From NCBI GenBank assembly GCA_964345225.1, contig CAYFQB010000082.1:1-64000 (forward strand): a stretch of 64,000 bases of DNA, given 5' to 3'. The position numbers and the translations under genes were made by a program. Shown here piece by piece: positions 16,747 to 25,295 of this stretch. Below the pieces are notes generated by a model. The model did not search any database, had not been told where the DNA came from, and saw only the letters and a program-made list of their open reading frames with translations. Each line of letters opens with the position of its first letter. The first letter of the stretch is position 1. Source of the DNA: CAYFQB01 sp964345225. GTDB taxonomy: Bacteria > Nitrospirota > Thermodesulfovibrionia > Thermodesulfovibrionales > UBA6898.

Positions 16747-17226
16747 TCATTTTGAACGCTTGAAAGTACCGCTTTTTCCTCCCTGTTTTTTGATCAGCAT
16801 AATGTCCGAGATTACCATTTCTTTATCGACGGCCTTGCACATGTCATAGATTGTCAGGGCTGCTGCTGAAAGAGAGGTCAGTGCTTCCATCTCAACACCG
16901 GTCTGGCCGGTTACCTTTACACGTGATTCAATCTTAATTCTGCTTTTTTTAGAATCCAGTTCGAAATCAATATTGATTGAAGAGATTTTCAACGGGTGAC
17001 ACATGGGAATTAACTCAGAGGTCTTTTTTGCAGCCATTATACCAGCAACGCGTGCAACACCAAGCACATCCCCTTTTAATATTCTGCGGTCTTTTATGAG
17101 GCGCAGGGTTTCCTCTTTCATATAAACAGAACCTCTTGCTACGGCTTCTCTCCTGGTCTCAGGTTTTGCAGAAACATCAACCATCTGTGCCTTTCCTTTT
17201 TTGTCGAAATGGGTAAACATGGCCAT
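16747..17226 (-). CDS. moaC: Cyclic pyranopterin monophosphate synthase MoaC
   Basis: Converts (8S)-3',8-cyclo-GTP to cPMP in molybdenum (and tungsten) cofactor synthesis. The 159-residue product has the full set of family motifs: MVDVSAKPETRREAVARG, AAKKTSELIPMCHPL, KVTGQTGVEMEALTS and IYDMCKAVDK. It follows moaA by 17 bp, the order of reaction in the pathway. Start at 17226 or at the third codon, 17220; both are ATG. It is the last gene of the tol-moa run. The tungstate transporter further along supplies a likely metal for the finished cofactor. Confidence 0.96.
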   Translation of the reverse strand: MAMFTHFDKKGKAQMVDVSAKPETRREAVARGSVYMKEETLRLIKDRRILKGDVLGVARVAGIMAAKKTSELIPMCHPLKISSINIDFELDSKKSRIKIESRVKVTGQTGVEMEALTSLSAAALTIYDMCKAVDKEMVISDIMLIKKQGGKSGTFKRSK

Positions 17227-17243
17227 TTCAGTTTATTTAAAGG

Positions 17244-18281
17244 TTATCCGCCGATTTTAGACATCGGCCGTCTTGAAAATTGTTGTCTTCTGATTGTTGG
17301 ATATAAGGTATTTTCATTCTGATTTCTGGATTCTGTAATTTGACTTAGAATTTTATGTCCCTCTGGTTTTACTTCAACAGACAGCCTTAGGAGACGTTTA
17401 ATCTCTGAATCAGGTTCACCGTTTCTGAGAGGGGATCTCAGGTCAATTTCTGTTTCAGAGAACAGGCAGGGCCTTATTTTTCCGTCTGCTGTAAGTCTTA
17501 TGCGGTTACAGTCCTGGCAGAAGTGGTGTGTCAGTGCACTGATAAAGCCGACAACGCCCTTTGCCCCTTTGAGCCTGAAATATTTTGAAGGCCCGTTTCT
17601 TCTCAGGCGCACAGGTATAAGCGGAGCTATGGTTTCAATGATGCCTTTTATTTCATCGGTTGTTATGTATTTGCCGGGACTCCAGAAATCAACAGATCCT
17701 GATGGCATTAATTCTATAAAACGTACCTGGTAGTCTGTATTAATAGTTCTTCTGGCATAGTCTATTATTTCATCATCGTTAAAGCCTCTTATCGGAACCA
17801 TGTTTATTTTTATCGGTTTGAGCCCTGCCTTTTCAGCAGAATAAATTCCTCTTAAGACGGTATCCAGGCTTCCTCCGCCGGTAATCTCCCTGTATTTTTC
17901 AGGGTTTAATGAATCGATACTTACATTGATTCTATCCAGCCCTGCATCTGCAATTTCTTCTGCGTATTCTTCAAGGAGGGTACCATTTGTAGTCATGCTG
18001 AGATCGTCAATACCTTGAATCTTTTTTATTGATGATATAAGGAAAGTTATATCCTTTCTGACAAGCGGTTCTCCACCTGTAAGCCTGACTTTTCTTACAC
18101 CGAGTCCCGCGGCTATTCTGACAATCCTTGTAATTTCTTCATAGGTGAGTATCTCCTGATGTGCGGAGGGCGGAACACCATTTGAAGGCATACAATAAAT
18201 ACATTTAAGATTGCATCTGTCAGTAATAGACAGTCTCAGGTAATCTATTACCCTGAAAAAACTGTCCTTAAGTGTATTCAT
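17244..18281 (-). CDS. moaA: GTP 3',8-cyclase MoaA
   Basis: Radical SAM enzyme that makes 3',8-cyclo-GTP, first step of molybdopterin synthesis. The SAM cluster cysteines are C23, C27 and C30 (DRCNLKCIYC), LTGGEP is at about 68-72, and the C-terminal cluster cysteines are C255, C258 and C272 (HHFCQDCNR and IRPCLF). The protein ends in the conserved Gly-Gly needed for activity (MSKIGG). The segment between the last domain and the GG tail (about 312-336, rich in Gln, Asn and Arg) is less typical of the family and may be a local insertion. The start overlaps the cpoB stop (ATGA), so it is cotranslated with the Tol operon. Confidence 0.96.
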   Translation of the reverse strand: MNTLKDSFFRVIDYLRLSITDRCNLKCIYCMPSNGVPPSAHQEILTYEEITRIVRIAAGLGVRKVRLTGGEPLVRKDITFLISSIKKIQGIDDLSMTTNGTLLEEYAEEIADAGLDRINVSIDSLNPEKYREITGGGSLDTVLRGIYSAEKAGLKPIKINMVPIRGFNDDEIIDYARRTINTDYQVRFIELMPSGSVDFWSPGKYITTDEIKGIIETIAPLIPVRLRRNGPSKYFRLKGAKGVVGFISALTHHFCQDCNRIRLTADGKIRPCLFSETEIDLRSPLRNGEPDSEIKRLLRLSVEVKPEGHKILSQITESRNQNENTLYPTIRRQQFSRRPMSKIGG

Positions 18282-19192
18282 TTCTTCTTGCTTATTTCTG
18301 TAAGCTTCTTCTTGGCAATCTCTGATTCTTTTGAATCCGGAAATCTTTCAATCAGTTTTTCAAGTATAATCCTGCCTGTCTTTTTGTCTCCTAATTCAAT
18401 AAAAGAAAAACCCTGTTTCAGGAATGCGCCAGCTGTTTTTTCACTGTCAGGGAATTTTTTCAGTAATGATTCATAGGCAAGAATAGCACTTTCGTAATCA
18501 TTCTCCCTGTAATATGTCTCTGCAATCCAGAAATGTGCATTATCGGTCAGGTCGTTCTCGGGATAATCCTTTATAAAGGATTCGAACATCTTCCTTGCTT
18601 CTCTAAAATTTTTGTCTTTAAATGTTTGATAGGCAGCTTCGTAGTCTATCGTCTTGTCATCTGGAACCTCTTTTTCCTTTATAACCTCTTCCTGCTTTTT
18701 TATCTCTGCTTCTGCAAGCTTAGATTTATCCTCGATGTCGGTTACCCCCTCTTCAGCTCCTGGCTGCTCAATTGGCCTCTCCGGGGTTTCAATATGTTCA
18801 GAAACAGCACCAGATTTAACTTTAAGGATTTTTAGTTGATTTTCGAGACTGGCTATCTGAGCCTTCAAAAGCTCTATTTCTGAAGCAGAACCTTTTAAAG
18901 AATTTTCAACAGAATATCTGTTTTCTTCGAACCTGCCCCTTAATTCCTGAAGACCCATTGAAATCTCCGAGATTCTTGCGTTCAGATCTGCCTGGCTTTC
19001 TCGAACTGCATGGAATGAATCCTCTTTGACAGTAACCTCGGTCTTCTCTTTTAGTGAATTAATTTCGTTTTGGGTCTTTTCCGAATCTCTCATTAAATAG
19101 TTTACATCCTGTCTGAGAAGATCGAGATCGGTACTTGTAACAATACATGCTGAGAGAAACAGGAGCAGAAAAACAGAAAAAAATTTCATCAT
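18278..19192 (-). CDS. cpoB: Cell-division coordinator CpoB/YbgF, lipoprotein form
   Basis: A 304-residue periplasmic protein at the end of the tol-pal genes. A signal peptide ends in LSAC with C16 as the lipidation site, which is unusual as Escherichia coli CpoB is not lipidated. Residues about 25-135 are coiled coil (trimerisation region), a Pro/Glu-rich linker follows, and about 185-300 hold TPR units with AYQTFKDKNFREARKMFE, NAHFWIAETYY and SAILAYESLLKKFPDS. CpoB links Tol function with peptidoglycan synthesis. It lies 9 bp after pal and overlaps moaA by 4 bp. Confidence 0.9.
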   Translation of the reverse strand: MMKFFSVFLLLFLSACIVTSTDLDLLRQDVNYLMRDSEKTQNEINSLKEKTEVTVKEDSFHAVRESQADLNARISEISMGLQELRGRFEENRYSVENSLKGSASEIELLKAQIASLENQLKILKVKSGAVSEHIETPERPIEQPGAEEGVTDIEDKSKLAEAEIKKQEEVIKEKEVPDDKTIDYEAAYQTFKDKNFREARKMFESFIKDYPENDLTDNAHFWIAETYYRENDYESAILAYESLLKKFPDSEKTAGAFLKQGFSFIELGDKKTGRIILEKLIERFPDSKESEIAKKKLTEISKKK

Positions 19193-19201
19193 TGATCTCC
19201 C

Positions 19202-19729
19202 CTATTCAACAATAAAATGTGCACGCCTGTTTTTTGACCAGCAGCCCTCGTTTTGCTCTGTGCAAAGAGGCCTTTCTTCTCCGTAACTTACTATATTGAT
19301 TCTGGGGGATGCTACCCCGAGAGAGATGAGATAGTCTTTAACTGTCTTTGCCCTTCTGTCACCAAGTGCAAGATTGTATTCATTTGTACCACGTTCATCG
19401 CAATGGCCTTCAATTAAGAGTCTGGATTCGCTGTTTCTAATCATCCATGAAGAAACAGTCTTCACCATGGGTTTATATTTATCTTTCAGATTATACATGT
19501 CAAAATCGAAAAGGACATCTTCTAACAATATTTCTTTTCCTTCAGGTGTTATAACTTTAGATTGTATAATCTCGGCTTTCTCTCCAGGTATCATTTCTTT
19601 AGTTTCTTTAGGCTGTGTTACCGAAGGTTTTTGCTCCGAAGGTTTTTCTCCGGGCTGGGTTATTACTCTCTGTTTACAACCATATGCAATAATTAACAGA
19701 AACAGAATAAATATCCAGTACTTTCTCAT
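19202..19729 (-). CDS. pal: Peptidoglycan-associated lipoprotein Pal
   Basis: Outer-membrane lipoprotein that binds peptidoglycan and works with TolB and TolQRA. A signal peptide ends in IAYGC (C18 acylated). A Pro/Lys/Glu-rich linker (about 20-60) precedes the OmpA-like domain (about 65-175) with LIEGHCDERGTNEYNLALG and DRRAKTVKDYL, which include the diaminopimelate-contacting residues of the family. It is 175 residues, the usual size. A good AGGAGG site is at 19734-19739. It lies 28 bp after tolB. Confidence 0.96.
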   Translation of the reverse strand: MRKYWIFILFLLIIAYGCKQRVITQPGEKPSEQKPSVTQPKETKEMIPGEKAEIIQSKVITPEGKEILLEDVLFDFDMYNLKDKYKPMVKTVSSWMIRNSESRLLIEGHCDERGTNEYNLALGDRRAKTVKDYLISLGVASPRINIVSYGEERPLCTEQNEGCWSKNRRAHFIVE

Positions 19730-19757
19730 AAATTCCTCCTTTTTTTAATTAAAAAGA

Positions 19758-21044
19758 TTAGTTTGGAGACCACCTTGGACCAAATGCCTTCAGTCCTCCA
19801 GGTGTTATCTTTCTCTGGGCTTCCCCTTTAGCCCTCATAATATATATGCCTTTAGTTCCAGCTCTGTCTGAAGAAAAAGTTATATATCTTCCATCAGGTG
19901 AAAAACAAGGGTCTTCATTATTGCCGTATTCGGTAAGCTGAGTTAATTCAGAGCCATCAGATTTAATTATGAAAACCTGATTCTTCCCACCGCTCCTTCC
20001 CGAAAAAACAAGTCGGTCACTATCAGCAGACCAGCTTGGAGATGTATTGTATGAGCCTTCAAAAGTCAGTCTTCTTATGTTACTGCCATCTGAGCGCATT
20101 AGATAGATTTGTGGACTGCCACCACGGTCTGAAACGAAGGCAATGAAATTTCCATCAGGTGAAACCGCAGGTGATACTTCGATCCCGTAAGAAGACATTA
20201 TCTTCTTAATTTTATTGTCATTGATGTCAAAGATATATAAATCAGGGGTACCGGATTTGGATGAAGAAAGGGTAAAAATATTACCGTTAGGAAAAAAATC
20301 ACCTGCCATATTTACACCATTGGAAACAAAAATTCTTTTTTCGGTCATACTAAGAAAGTTTATCAAATATACCCCCCATTGTCTACCTCTTTCAGATGAA
20401 TAAATAATCTTTGTTCCATCTGGAGACCAGTGTGGTGTCAATACAATAGTGCCCTTCAAACCAAGTTTTTTGATCCTGTGCCCATCCCAATCCATAATGT
20501 AGATACTCTTTTTCCCTTTATCTTCTGCAACGAAAGCGATTTTCGTTCTGAAAATACCTGGTTTTCCTGTGAATAGTTGGTATATATCATTAGCGATACT
20601 ATGTGCAAGTTGCCTGAGGAGTCTTTTTTCAGCCTGATATTGTTTTATCAATATCTCCTTCCCCTCAAAAGTATCATAAACAGTTATGTTGACAATCAAA
20701 TCCCCTTCTTCATGGACAGTACCTTTAACTACAGCCTCTATCCCGAGGGGAGTCCAGTTTTTTGGATTGAAGGGCTGTGAAATAGACTCTATATATGATG
20801 AACTGTCGATATACCTGAAAATACCTGTAAAAATAAGATCTTCCCTGACGATTTCAGAGATCTCTTTTCCTGAGGGTCCCTGAAGATCAAAAATAGCGAT
20901 AGGCAATTTTTTAATCGCAGGAGAAGTGATGTCAATATAGACTTTTGCATCAATAGAGCTGACAAGTAAAAGGTAACAAGTTATAAGTAAAACAAAATTT
21001 TTTACACGCAACCCGTAAACCGCAACACGTAACTTTTTTCTCAT
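19758..21044 (-). CDS. tolB: Tol-Pal system beta-propeller protein TolB
   Basis: Periplasmic protein of 428 residues. After the signal peptide, the N-terminal domain (about 34-165; VYIDITSPAIKKLPIAIFD) is followed by a six-bladed propeller of PD40 repeats (for example SPDGTKIIYSSERG, SPDGNFIAFVSDRGG, SPDGRYITFSSDRAG). The signal peptide (about 1-33) is odd: it is encoded by DNA that resembles the window's dispersed heptad repeats in reverse, giving RVAVYGLRVKNFVLLITCYL. It still has a basic start, hydrophobic core and an IDA-K cleavage site. It overlaps tolA by 4 bp (ATGA). Confidence 0.95.
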   Translation of the reverse strand: MRKKLRVAVYGLRVKNFVLLITCYLLLVSSIDAKVYIDITSPAIKKLPIAIFDLQGPSGKEISEIVREDLIFTGIFRYIDSSSYIESISQPFNPKNWTPLGIEAVVKGTVHEEGDLIVNITVYDTFEGKEILIKQYQAEKRLLRQLAHSIANDIYQLFTGKPGIFRTKIAFVAEDKGKKSIYIMDWDGHRIKKLGLKGTIVLTPHWSPDGTKIIYSSERGRQWGVYLINFLSMTEKRIFVSNGVNMAGDFFPNGNIFTLSSSKSGTPDLYIFDINDNKIKKIMSSYGIEVSPAVSPDGNFIAFVSDRGGSPQIYLMRSDGSNIRRLTFEGSYNTSPSWSADSDRLVFSGRSGGKNQVFIIKSDGSELTQLTEYGNNEDPCFSPDGRYITFSSDRAGTKGIYIMRAKGEAQRKITPGGLKAFGPRWSPN

Positions 21045-21715
21045 GGATAGAACCTTATCCCTATTACAATCTCATATGGCGGGGGAGTTACAGGGCTTGC
21101 CATTGTAATAGCCTTAAGCGCTGACCTGTCAAAGAGTTTGTTGCCTGAACTTTTTTCTATACCCTGCAGTATTATAGTACCGTCTTTCTGAATCTTTACG
21201 GATATGATTGTCAGGAGATCCTTTTTCTTAAAGTCGCCCCAGCTCCATTCGTGCCATATTTCATCATGGATTTTCAGATAATAATTGTCGGTATCAAAAG
21301 GAATTCCTTCAGAAGGACCGTTCTTTGTGCTTTGAGGTAATGGCTTCCGGATGTGATGTTCTGCGCCTGTTTCTGAAATAATAGATCTCAATCTGACTAT
21401 ACGCTCTATTCTTTTCTTGGCCTCGATTTCAGAAATCCTTTCCTCGACCCTCTTACTTTCGATTTTCTCCTTTTGCCTTTTTCTTGTTTCATAAAGTTTT
21501 TTAGGTAAAACAGTCTTTGTTGTTTTTGTATATAATTTTTGAGATTTAATATCTGCTCGAAACGATTTATTGCTAGGTTCGACGATGCTTACGATATATG
21601 GTGAAGGCATAATGATATGATTGGTCTGTCTTATAGTCAACAGTGTCAGAAGCAAAATGGTCAAATGAAGTGCTGCTGATATAACAGCAGTCCTCTGGAG
21701 ACTGGGACCTTTCAT
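21041..21715 (-). CDS. tolA: TolA/TonB-like energy-transducing protein
   Basis: A 224-residue protein that spans the inner membrane once (about 9-27) and reaches into the periplasm. A Lys/Arg/Glu-rich helical stretch (about 60-108) precedes a C-terminal TonB/TolA-type domain (about 145-224; VKIQKDGTIILQGIEKSSGN, LFDRSALKAI, IVIGIRFYP). Its place between tolR and tolB, each overlapping by 4 bp, identifies it as the TolA of this system, though it is shorter than enterobacterial TolA (about 420 residues) and TonB-like at the end. Confidence 0.9.
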   Translation of the reverse strand: MKGPSLQRTAVISAALHLTILLLTLLTIRQTNHIIMPSPYIVSIVEPSNKSFRADIKSQKLYTKTTKTVLPKKLYETRKRQKEKIESKRVEERISEIEAKKRIERIVRLRSIISETGAEHHIRKPLPQSTKNGPSEGIPFDTDNYYLKIHDEIWHEWSWGDFKKKDLLTIISVKIQKDGTIILQGIEKSSGNKLFDRSALKAITMASPVTPPPYEIVIGIRFYP

Positions 21716-22113
21716 CTTAACTTGATTTTTGGTTCAGTTATCATCCCTAGCTTTTCAATTCCTGCTTCTTTAATTTCGCCCATAACCTCAACGACTACTC
21801 CATAAGACACATCCTTGTCTGCCTTTAAAAAGACGTTCGGGTTGAGTTTGCTAATAGCATCAAGCTTTTTCCGCATCTTTGAAATCGTGACCGGCATTTT
21901 GTTCATATAGATGGTCCTGTCTTTTTTTATTACCAGGGTTATCCTTTCCTCAGGCGGCAGGTCTTTTCCCTTTGCCTCGGGCAGATCCACATCAATACCC
22001 TGCTGTAGAAGGGGGGCGGTAACCATAAATATGACTAACAGCACAAGCATGACGTCAACAAAAGGAGTTACATTAATTTCCGAGAGGACGTTTCTGTTTC
22101 TGTTCGTTCTCAT
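21712..22113 (-). CDS. tolR: Biopolymer transport protein TolR/ExbD
   Basis: Part of the proton-driven TolQR motor in the inner membrane. A 133-residue ExbD/TolR protein with SEINVTPFVDVMLVLLVIFM near the start; D20 is the transmembrane aspartate needed for proton use. The periplasmic domain contains VDLPEAKG and KADKDVSYGVVVEVM. It overlaps tolQ and tolA by 4 bp each. Confidence 0.95.
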   Translation of the reverse strand: MRTNRNRNVLSEINVTPFVDVMLVLLVIFMVTAPLLQQGIDVDLPEAKGKDLPPEERITLVIKKDRTIYMNKMPVTISKMRKKLDAISKLNPNVFLKADKDVSYGVVVEVMGEIKEAGIEKLGMITEPKIKLR

Positions 22114-22739
22114 TCGTTCACCTCCGTGAAAAGCTCAAGCAGCTCCTCAGAGAAATCCTCCATTTCAACAATCATTGTTCTTGACATGCTTAGGTAGTAA
22201 TTGTATGCAATTACTGCTGGTATTGCAGCAGCAAGCCCCAGTGCTGTTGCTATAAGGGCTTCTGCAATTCCAGGTGCTACAACGGCTAAAGATGCTGATC
22301 CAGCGGTGCCAATTCCTCTGAAGGAGTTCATAATGCCCCATACAGTTCCGAAGAGTCCTATAAAAGGTGTTGATGAGCCTGTTGTTGCAAGAAAGCTGAG
22401 ATATTTTTCGAGTTTTACAGATTCGAGTGTTTCGTATCTCCTGAGCATGCGTTTAATCTCTGATCGATCCCTGTTCAGATGATCTGTATATACAGATTTA
22501 AAAACGTTTACAATCGGACTTAAATATAGAGTTTTTGTTGCCTGATAAAGGCTTTTTGAATTTCTGTTAACCCTGAAAGCACGCAAAAAAAGTTCTGACT
22601 CTTTTTTTGCCTTTAAGAAATATCTCTGTTTAAAAAAAATAATTGCCCATGACATAACAGAGAAAAAAAGGAGTAATAATAAAACCCCCTTAACAACATA
22701 TCCTGCCTGAAATATCAATTGGAGAACTGAATTTTCCAT
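22110..22739 (-). CDS. tolQ: TolQ/ExbB-type motor protein
   Basis: A 209-residue polytopic inner-membrane protein with three hydrophobic segments (about 12-33, 113-140 and 155-182) and the family pattern ATTGSSTPFIGLFGTVWGIMNSF then APGIAEALIATALGLAAAIPAVIAYN. It forms the stator with TolR. It is the first gene of the tol-pal-cpoB-moaA-moaC run, with a GAGGT site before the ATG. Confidence 0.95.
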   Translation of the reverse strand: MENSVLQLIFQAGYVVKGVLLLLLFFSVMSWAIIFFKQRYFLKAKKESELFLRAFRVNRNSKSLYQATKTLYLSPIVNVFKSVYTDHLNRDRSEIKRMLRRYETLESVKLEKYLSFLATTGSSTPFIGLFGTVWGIMNSFRGIGTAGSASLAVVAPGIAEALIATALGLAAAIPAVIAYNYYLSMSRTMIVEMEDFSEELLELFTEVNE

Positions 22740-22761
22740 ATTTTACCTCATAATAGTTTTG

Positions 22762-22829
22762 TTGACTTTAAATAATTTTTTTCGATAAAGTCAAATTAAT
22801 GCAATGAATATTATACTATGTATAGTATA
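22762..22829. promoter_or_regulatory. Regulatory region between tolQ and tRNA-Ser
   Basis: Contains a perfect inverted repeat tatacta-tgta-tagtata (22812-22829), an inverted pair ttgacttta/taaagtcaa (22762-22770 and 22786-22794), and on the minus strand a TATAAT at 22815-22810 that could be the -10 of tolQ. The palindromes may simply be overlapping -10 boxes, or an operator. Confidence 0.4.
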
Positions 22830-22856
22830 TTAACACGGATGGAGATAAATTGTTTC

Positions 22857-22865
22857 TGGTATAAT
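22857..22865 (+). promoter_or_regulatory. Extended -10 promoter of tRNA-Ser
   Basis: TGGTATAAT, an extended -10 element, ends 9 bp before the first base of the tRNA. No good -35 box is present, consistent with the extended type. Confidence 0.65.
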
Positions 22866-22874
22866 ATTTAACCC

Positions 22875-22962
22875 GGAGGAGTGGCCGAGTGGACGATGGC
22901 GGCGGTCTTGAAAACCGTTGTACCGAGAGGTACCGTGGGTTCGAATCCTACCTCCTCCGCCA
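22875..22962 (+). tRNA. tRNA-Ser (anticodon UGA)
   Basis: An 88-nt class II tRNA. Acceptor arms GGAGGAG (22875-22881) and CTCCTCC (22952-22958) pair fully; D-arm TGGCCGAGTGG; anticodon loop CTTGAAA with TGA at 22909-22911 reading UCA codons; a long variable arm (tgtaccgagaggtacc); T-loop GGTTCGAATCC; and an encoded CCA at 22960-22962. Confidence 0.97.
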
Positions 22963-23041
22963 TTAAACTTCGCCAAGGCTTCGCTTAATATTTAAACTTC
23001 GCCATTGAAAAGCAGTAAGAATTTAGGATCTGTTTACACAA

Positions 23042-23764
23042 TTACCAAACCAGCCTTCCAGAGATAAATCTGCGCGTTATTTCATCTTCGGGATTGTTAA
23101 AAATCTTATCACAGTCTGCATCTTCAATAATCAGTCCTCCATACATAAAAATAACCCTATCTGCAAGCCTCTTTGCCTGAAACATACTGTGAGTTATCAT
23201 TATAGTAGTCATCCCGTTATTCTTCTTGATATCTCTTAAAGCATCTTCGATAATCTCTGTATTAACAATGTCCAGTGATGCTGTTGGCTCATCAAGAAAG
23301 AGATATTGAGGTTCTATAACAAATGCCCTCGCTACTGCAACACGCTGGGCCTCTCCAGATGAGAGTATCCGGACGTTTTTGTATGTCTTCTCTGAAAGTT
23401 TAAACCTATTGAGGATATCATGAACCCTATTTAAAATAACTTCTCTGCTCATTCTTCTAATACGCAGGCCGTATGCTACATTATTAAAAACCGAATCATT
23501 AAAAAGCGAGTCACCGGGAAGGACAACAGCTATTTTTCTTCTCAGAAGAATATCTTTCTTAAGAGTACCGGTGCTGTCTCTGTATATGATTTCACCACTA
23601 TCAGGTTCTTCCAGTAATGAGGCTATCCTCAGCAGAGTGGACTTTCCACTTCCATTTGGACCAATAATGGCATTAAAAGTACCAGCATTAATAATAATAC
23701 TGCAGTCATTTAGAGCAACAGAAGTGTCATAATTCTTAAAAATGTTTTTTAGCATTATGTTCAT
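23042..23764 (-). CDS. tupC: Tungstate ABC transporter, ATP-binding protein
   Basis: A 240-residue ABC ATPase. Walker A GPNGSGKST, signature LSSGEAQRVAVARA, Walker B YLFLDEPTAS and switch histidine in ITHSM are all present. It overlaps the permease gene by 4 bp. The name follows from the binding protein of the cluster, whose sequence is TupA-like; molybdate would be the alternative substrate. Good ABC assignment, moderate substrate assignment. Confidence 0.88.
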   Translation of the reverse strand: MNIMLKNIFKNYDTSVALNDCSIIINAGTFNAIIGPNGSGKSTLLRIASLLEEPDSGEIIYRDSTGTLKKDILLRRKIAVVLPGDSLFNDSVFNNVAYGLRIRRMSREVILNRVHDILNRFKLSEKTYKNVRILSSGEAQRVAVARAFVIEPQYLFLDEPTASLDIVNTEIIEDALRDIKKNNGMTTIMITHSMFQAKRLADRVIFMYGGLIIEDADCDKIFNNPEDEITRRFISGRLVW

Positions 23765-24456
23765 CTGTCTGTCCTTCTCTGGAATATATGCATAGCAGAG
23801 TTAATACCCAATGAGAGCAAAAGCAGTATTATCCCAAGTGCTATTGCAAGTTCAAAATTACCTTTGTCATATTCAAGGGCTATGGTGGTTGTAATAACTC
23901 TCGTATATCCAGCGATGTTCCCCCCCACAATCAGGACCGCACCAACTTCTGCCATTACTCTGCCAAAGCCTGCCATTACGGATGATATAATCCCGTATCT
24001 TGCATTTTTCAGGACTGCTATTGATGCCTGTATATTTGTGGCTCCAAGACCGAGAGCTGCCAACCTGATGTTTGGCTTTACAGATATAATTGATGAATAA
24101 CTCATTGCGGTTATAATAGGAAAGGCAAGAATTGTCTGGGCAGTAATCATTGCCGAAGGGGTATAAAGGAGATTTAAAAAGCCGAGGGGGCCACTTCTTG
24201 AAAGTATAAGATACAGAAATAACCCTGCGACGACAGGTGGAAGGCCCATAAAGGTATTAAGAACGTTGATAATGCCCCCCCTGAGTGGAAACTTCTTTAA
24301 CGTTAAAACATACGCAGAAATTATCCCTGTGATAGAGGCAATTATGATAGCAGTGATAGATACATAAAGCGACAGAGAAATAATGCCCGTTAGCTCCCGG
24401 TCCAGCGTTACAATCAGATAAAAGGCATTTTTAAAGGAAAGGAATATCTCATTCAT
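23761..24456 (-). CDS. tupB: Tungstate ABC transporter, permease
   Basis: A 231-residue permease with five to six membrane helices and the binding-protein-dependent inner-membrane loop (AALGLGATNIQASIAVLKNARYGI, EAA-like). GRVMAEVGAVLIVGGNI is typical of the tungstate/molybdate group. It lies 18 bp after tupA. Confidence 0.88.
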   Translation of the reverse strand: MNEIFLSFKNAFYLIVTLDRELTGIISLSLYVSITAIIIASITGIISAYVLTLKKFPLRGGIINVLNTFMGLPPVVAGLFLYLILSRSGPLGFLNLLYTPSAMITAQTILAFPIITAMSYSSIISVKPNIRLAALGLGATNIQASIAVLKNARYGIISSVMAGFGRVMAEVGAVLIVGGNIAGYTRVITTTIALEYDKGNFELAIALGIILLLLSLGINSAMHIFQRRTDR

Positions 24457-24474
24457 TTGAGTTTTATTTTATAA

Positions 24475-25293
24475 TCATTTTGCGTTGGGATGAAAGAGTT
24501 GATTCCCGAGGGAGTCCCTGAAACCGGCTATTAACCTCTGCCCCTTTTCTGATATGAGAAAATTGATAAATTTCATTGCCTCACTGTATTTAACATGCGG
24601 ATGTCTTACAGGATTAACCGCCATTACGCCGTATTGATTGAAGAGCCTTTTGTCATCTTCTGTCATTATCTGCATATCTAGCTTGTACCTGTCCTTTAAG
24701 GCAAGCCATGTCCCCCTGTCAGTTAGTGTGTATGCCCTCTTCTCTTTGGCAATCCGCAGGGTCTTACCCATTCCTTGGCCAACCTCAAGATACCACTTGC
24801 TGCCTTTAGGTTTTATGCCCGCTTCTTTCCATATCTTCAGCTCCTTCTTGTGTGTCCCGGAATTGTCCCCCCTCGATACAAAAAGGGCTTGCATCCTGTT
24901 AATCTTTTTGAAAACCTCGGGGGTTGATTTAGATCCTTTAATGCCTATAGGGTCATCGGAAGGGCCAACGATAACGAAGTCATTATACATAACATCATAA
25001 CGGCTTATAAAATAGCCTTTCTCGACAAGCTTCAATTCTTCATCCTTTGCATGAACAAATACAACATCAGCATCTCCCCTTTTACCAATTTCAAGTGCAG
25101 CTCCTGTACCAACAGCCACTATATTGACATTTACACCTGTTTCTTTTTCAATGATCGGCAGTAGATATTCAAAAAGGCCTGAATTCTGCATACTAGTTGA
25201 TGATGCACATCGTATTCTTGTATCAGCAGAGGCTATTGATATTAATAGTATTAATAAAGTTAAAGCTGAAAAAATATTTTTAAACAAACTCAT
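24475..25293 (-). CDS. tupA: Tungstate-binding periplasmic protein TupA
   Basis: Periplasmic oxyanion-binding protein, 272 residues. The start at 25293 (MSLFKNIFSA) is chosen because it begins a clean signal peptide ending near ASA; an upstream in-frame ATG at 25413 would add 40 residues that are encoded by a structured leader. After the signal, RCASSTSMQNSGLFEYLLP is the ligand segment (TTTSTxxSGL in classic TupA, with Ala-Ser-Ser here), then GTGAALEIGKRGDADVVFVHA and FVIVGPSDDP, all typical of TupA. Tungstate is the probable ligand. Fits with moaA/moaC nearby. Confidence 0.9.
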   Translation of the reverse strand: MSLFKNIFSALTLLILLISIASADTRIRCASSTSMQNSGLFEYLLPIIEKETGVNVNIVAVGTGAALEIGKRGDADVVFVHAKDEELKLVEKGYFISRYDVMYNDFVIVGPSDDPIGIKGSKSTPEVFKKINRMQALFVSRGDNSGTHKKELKIWKEAGIKPKGSKWYLEVGQGMGKTLRIAKEKRAYTLTDRGTWLALKDRYKLDMQIMTEDDKRLFNQYGVMAVNPVRHPHVKYSEAMKFINFLISEKGQRLIAGFRDSLGNQLFHPNAK

Positions 25294-25295
25294 AT

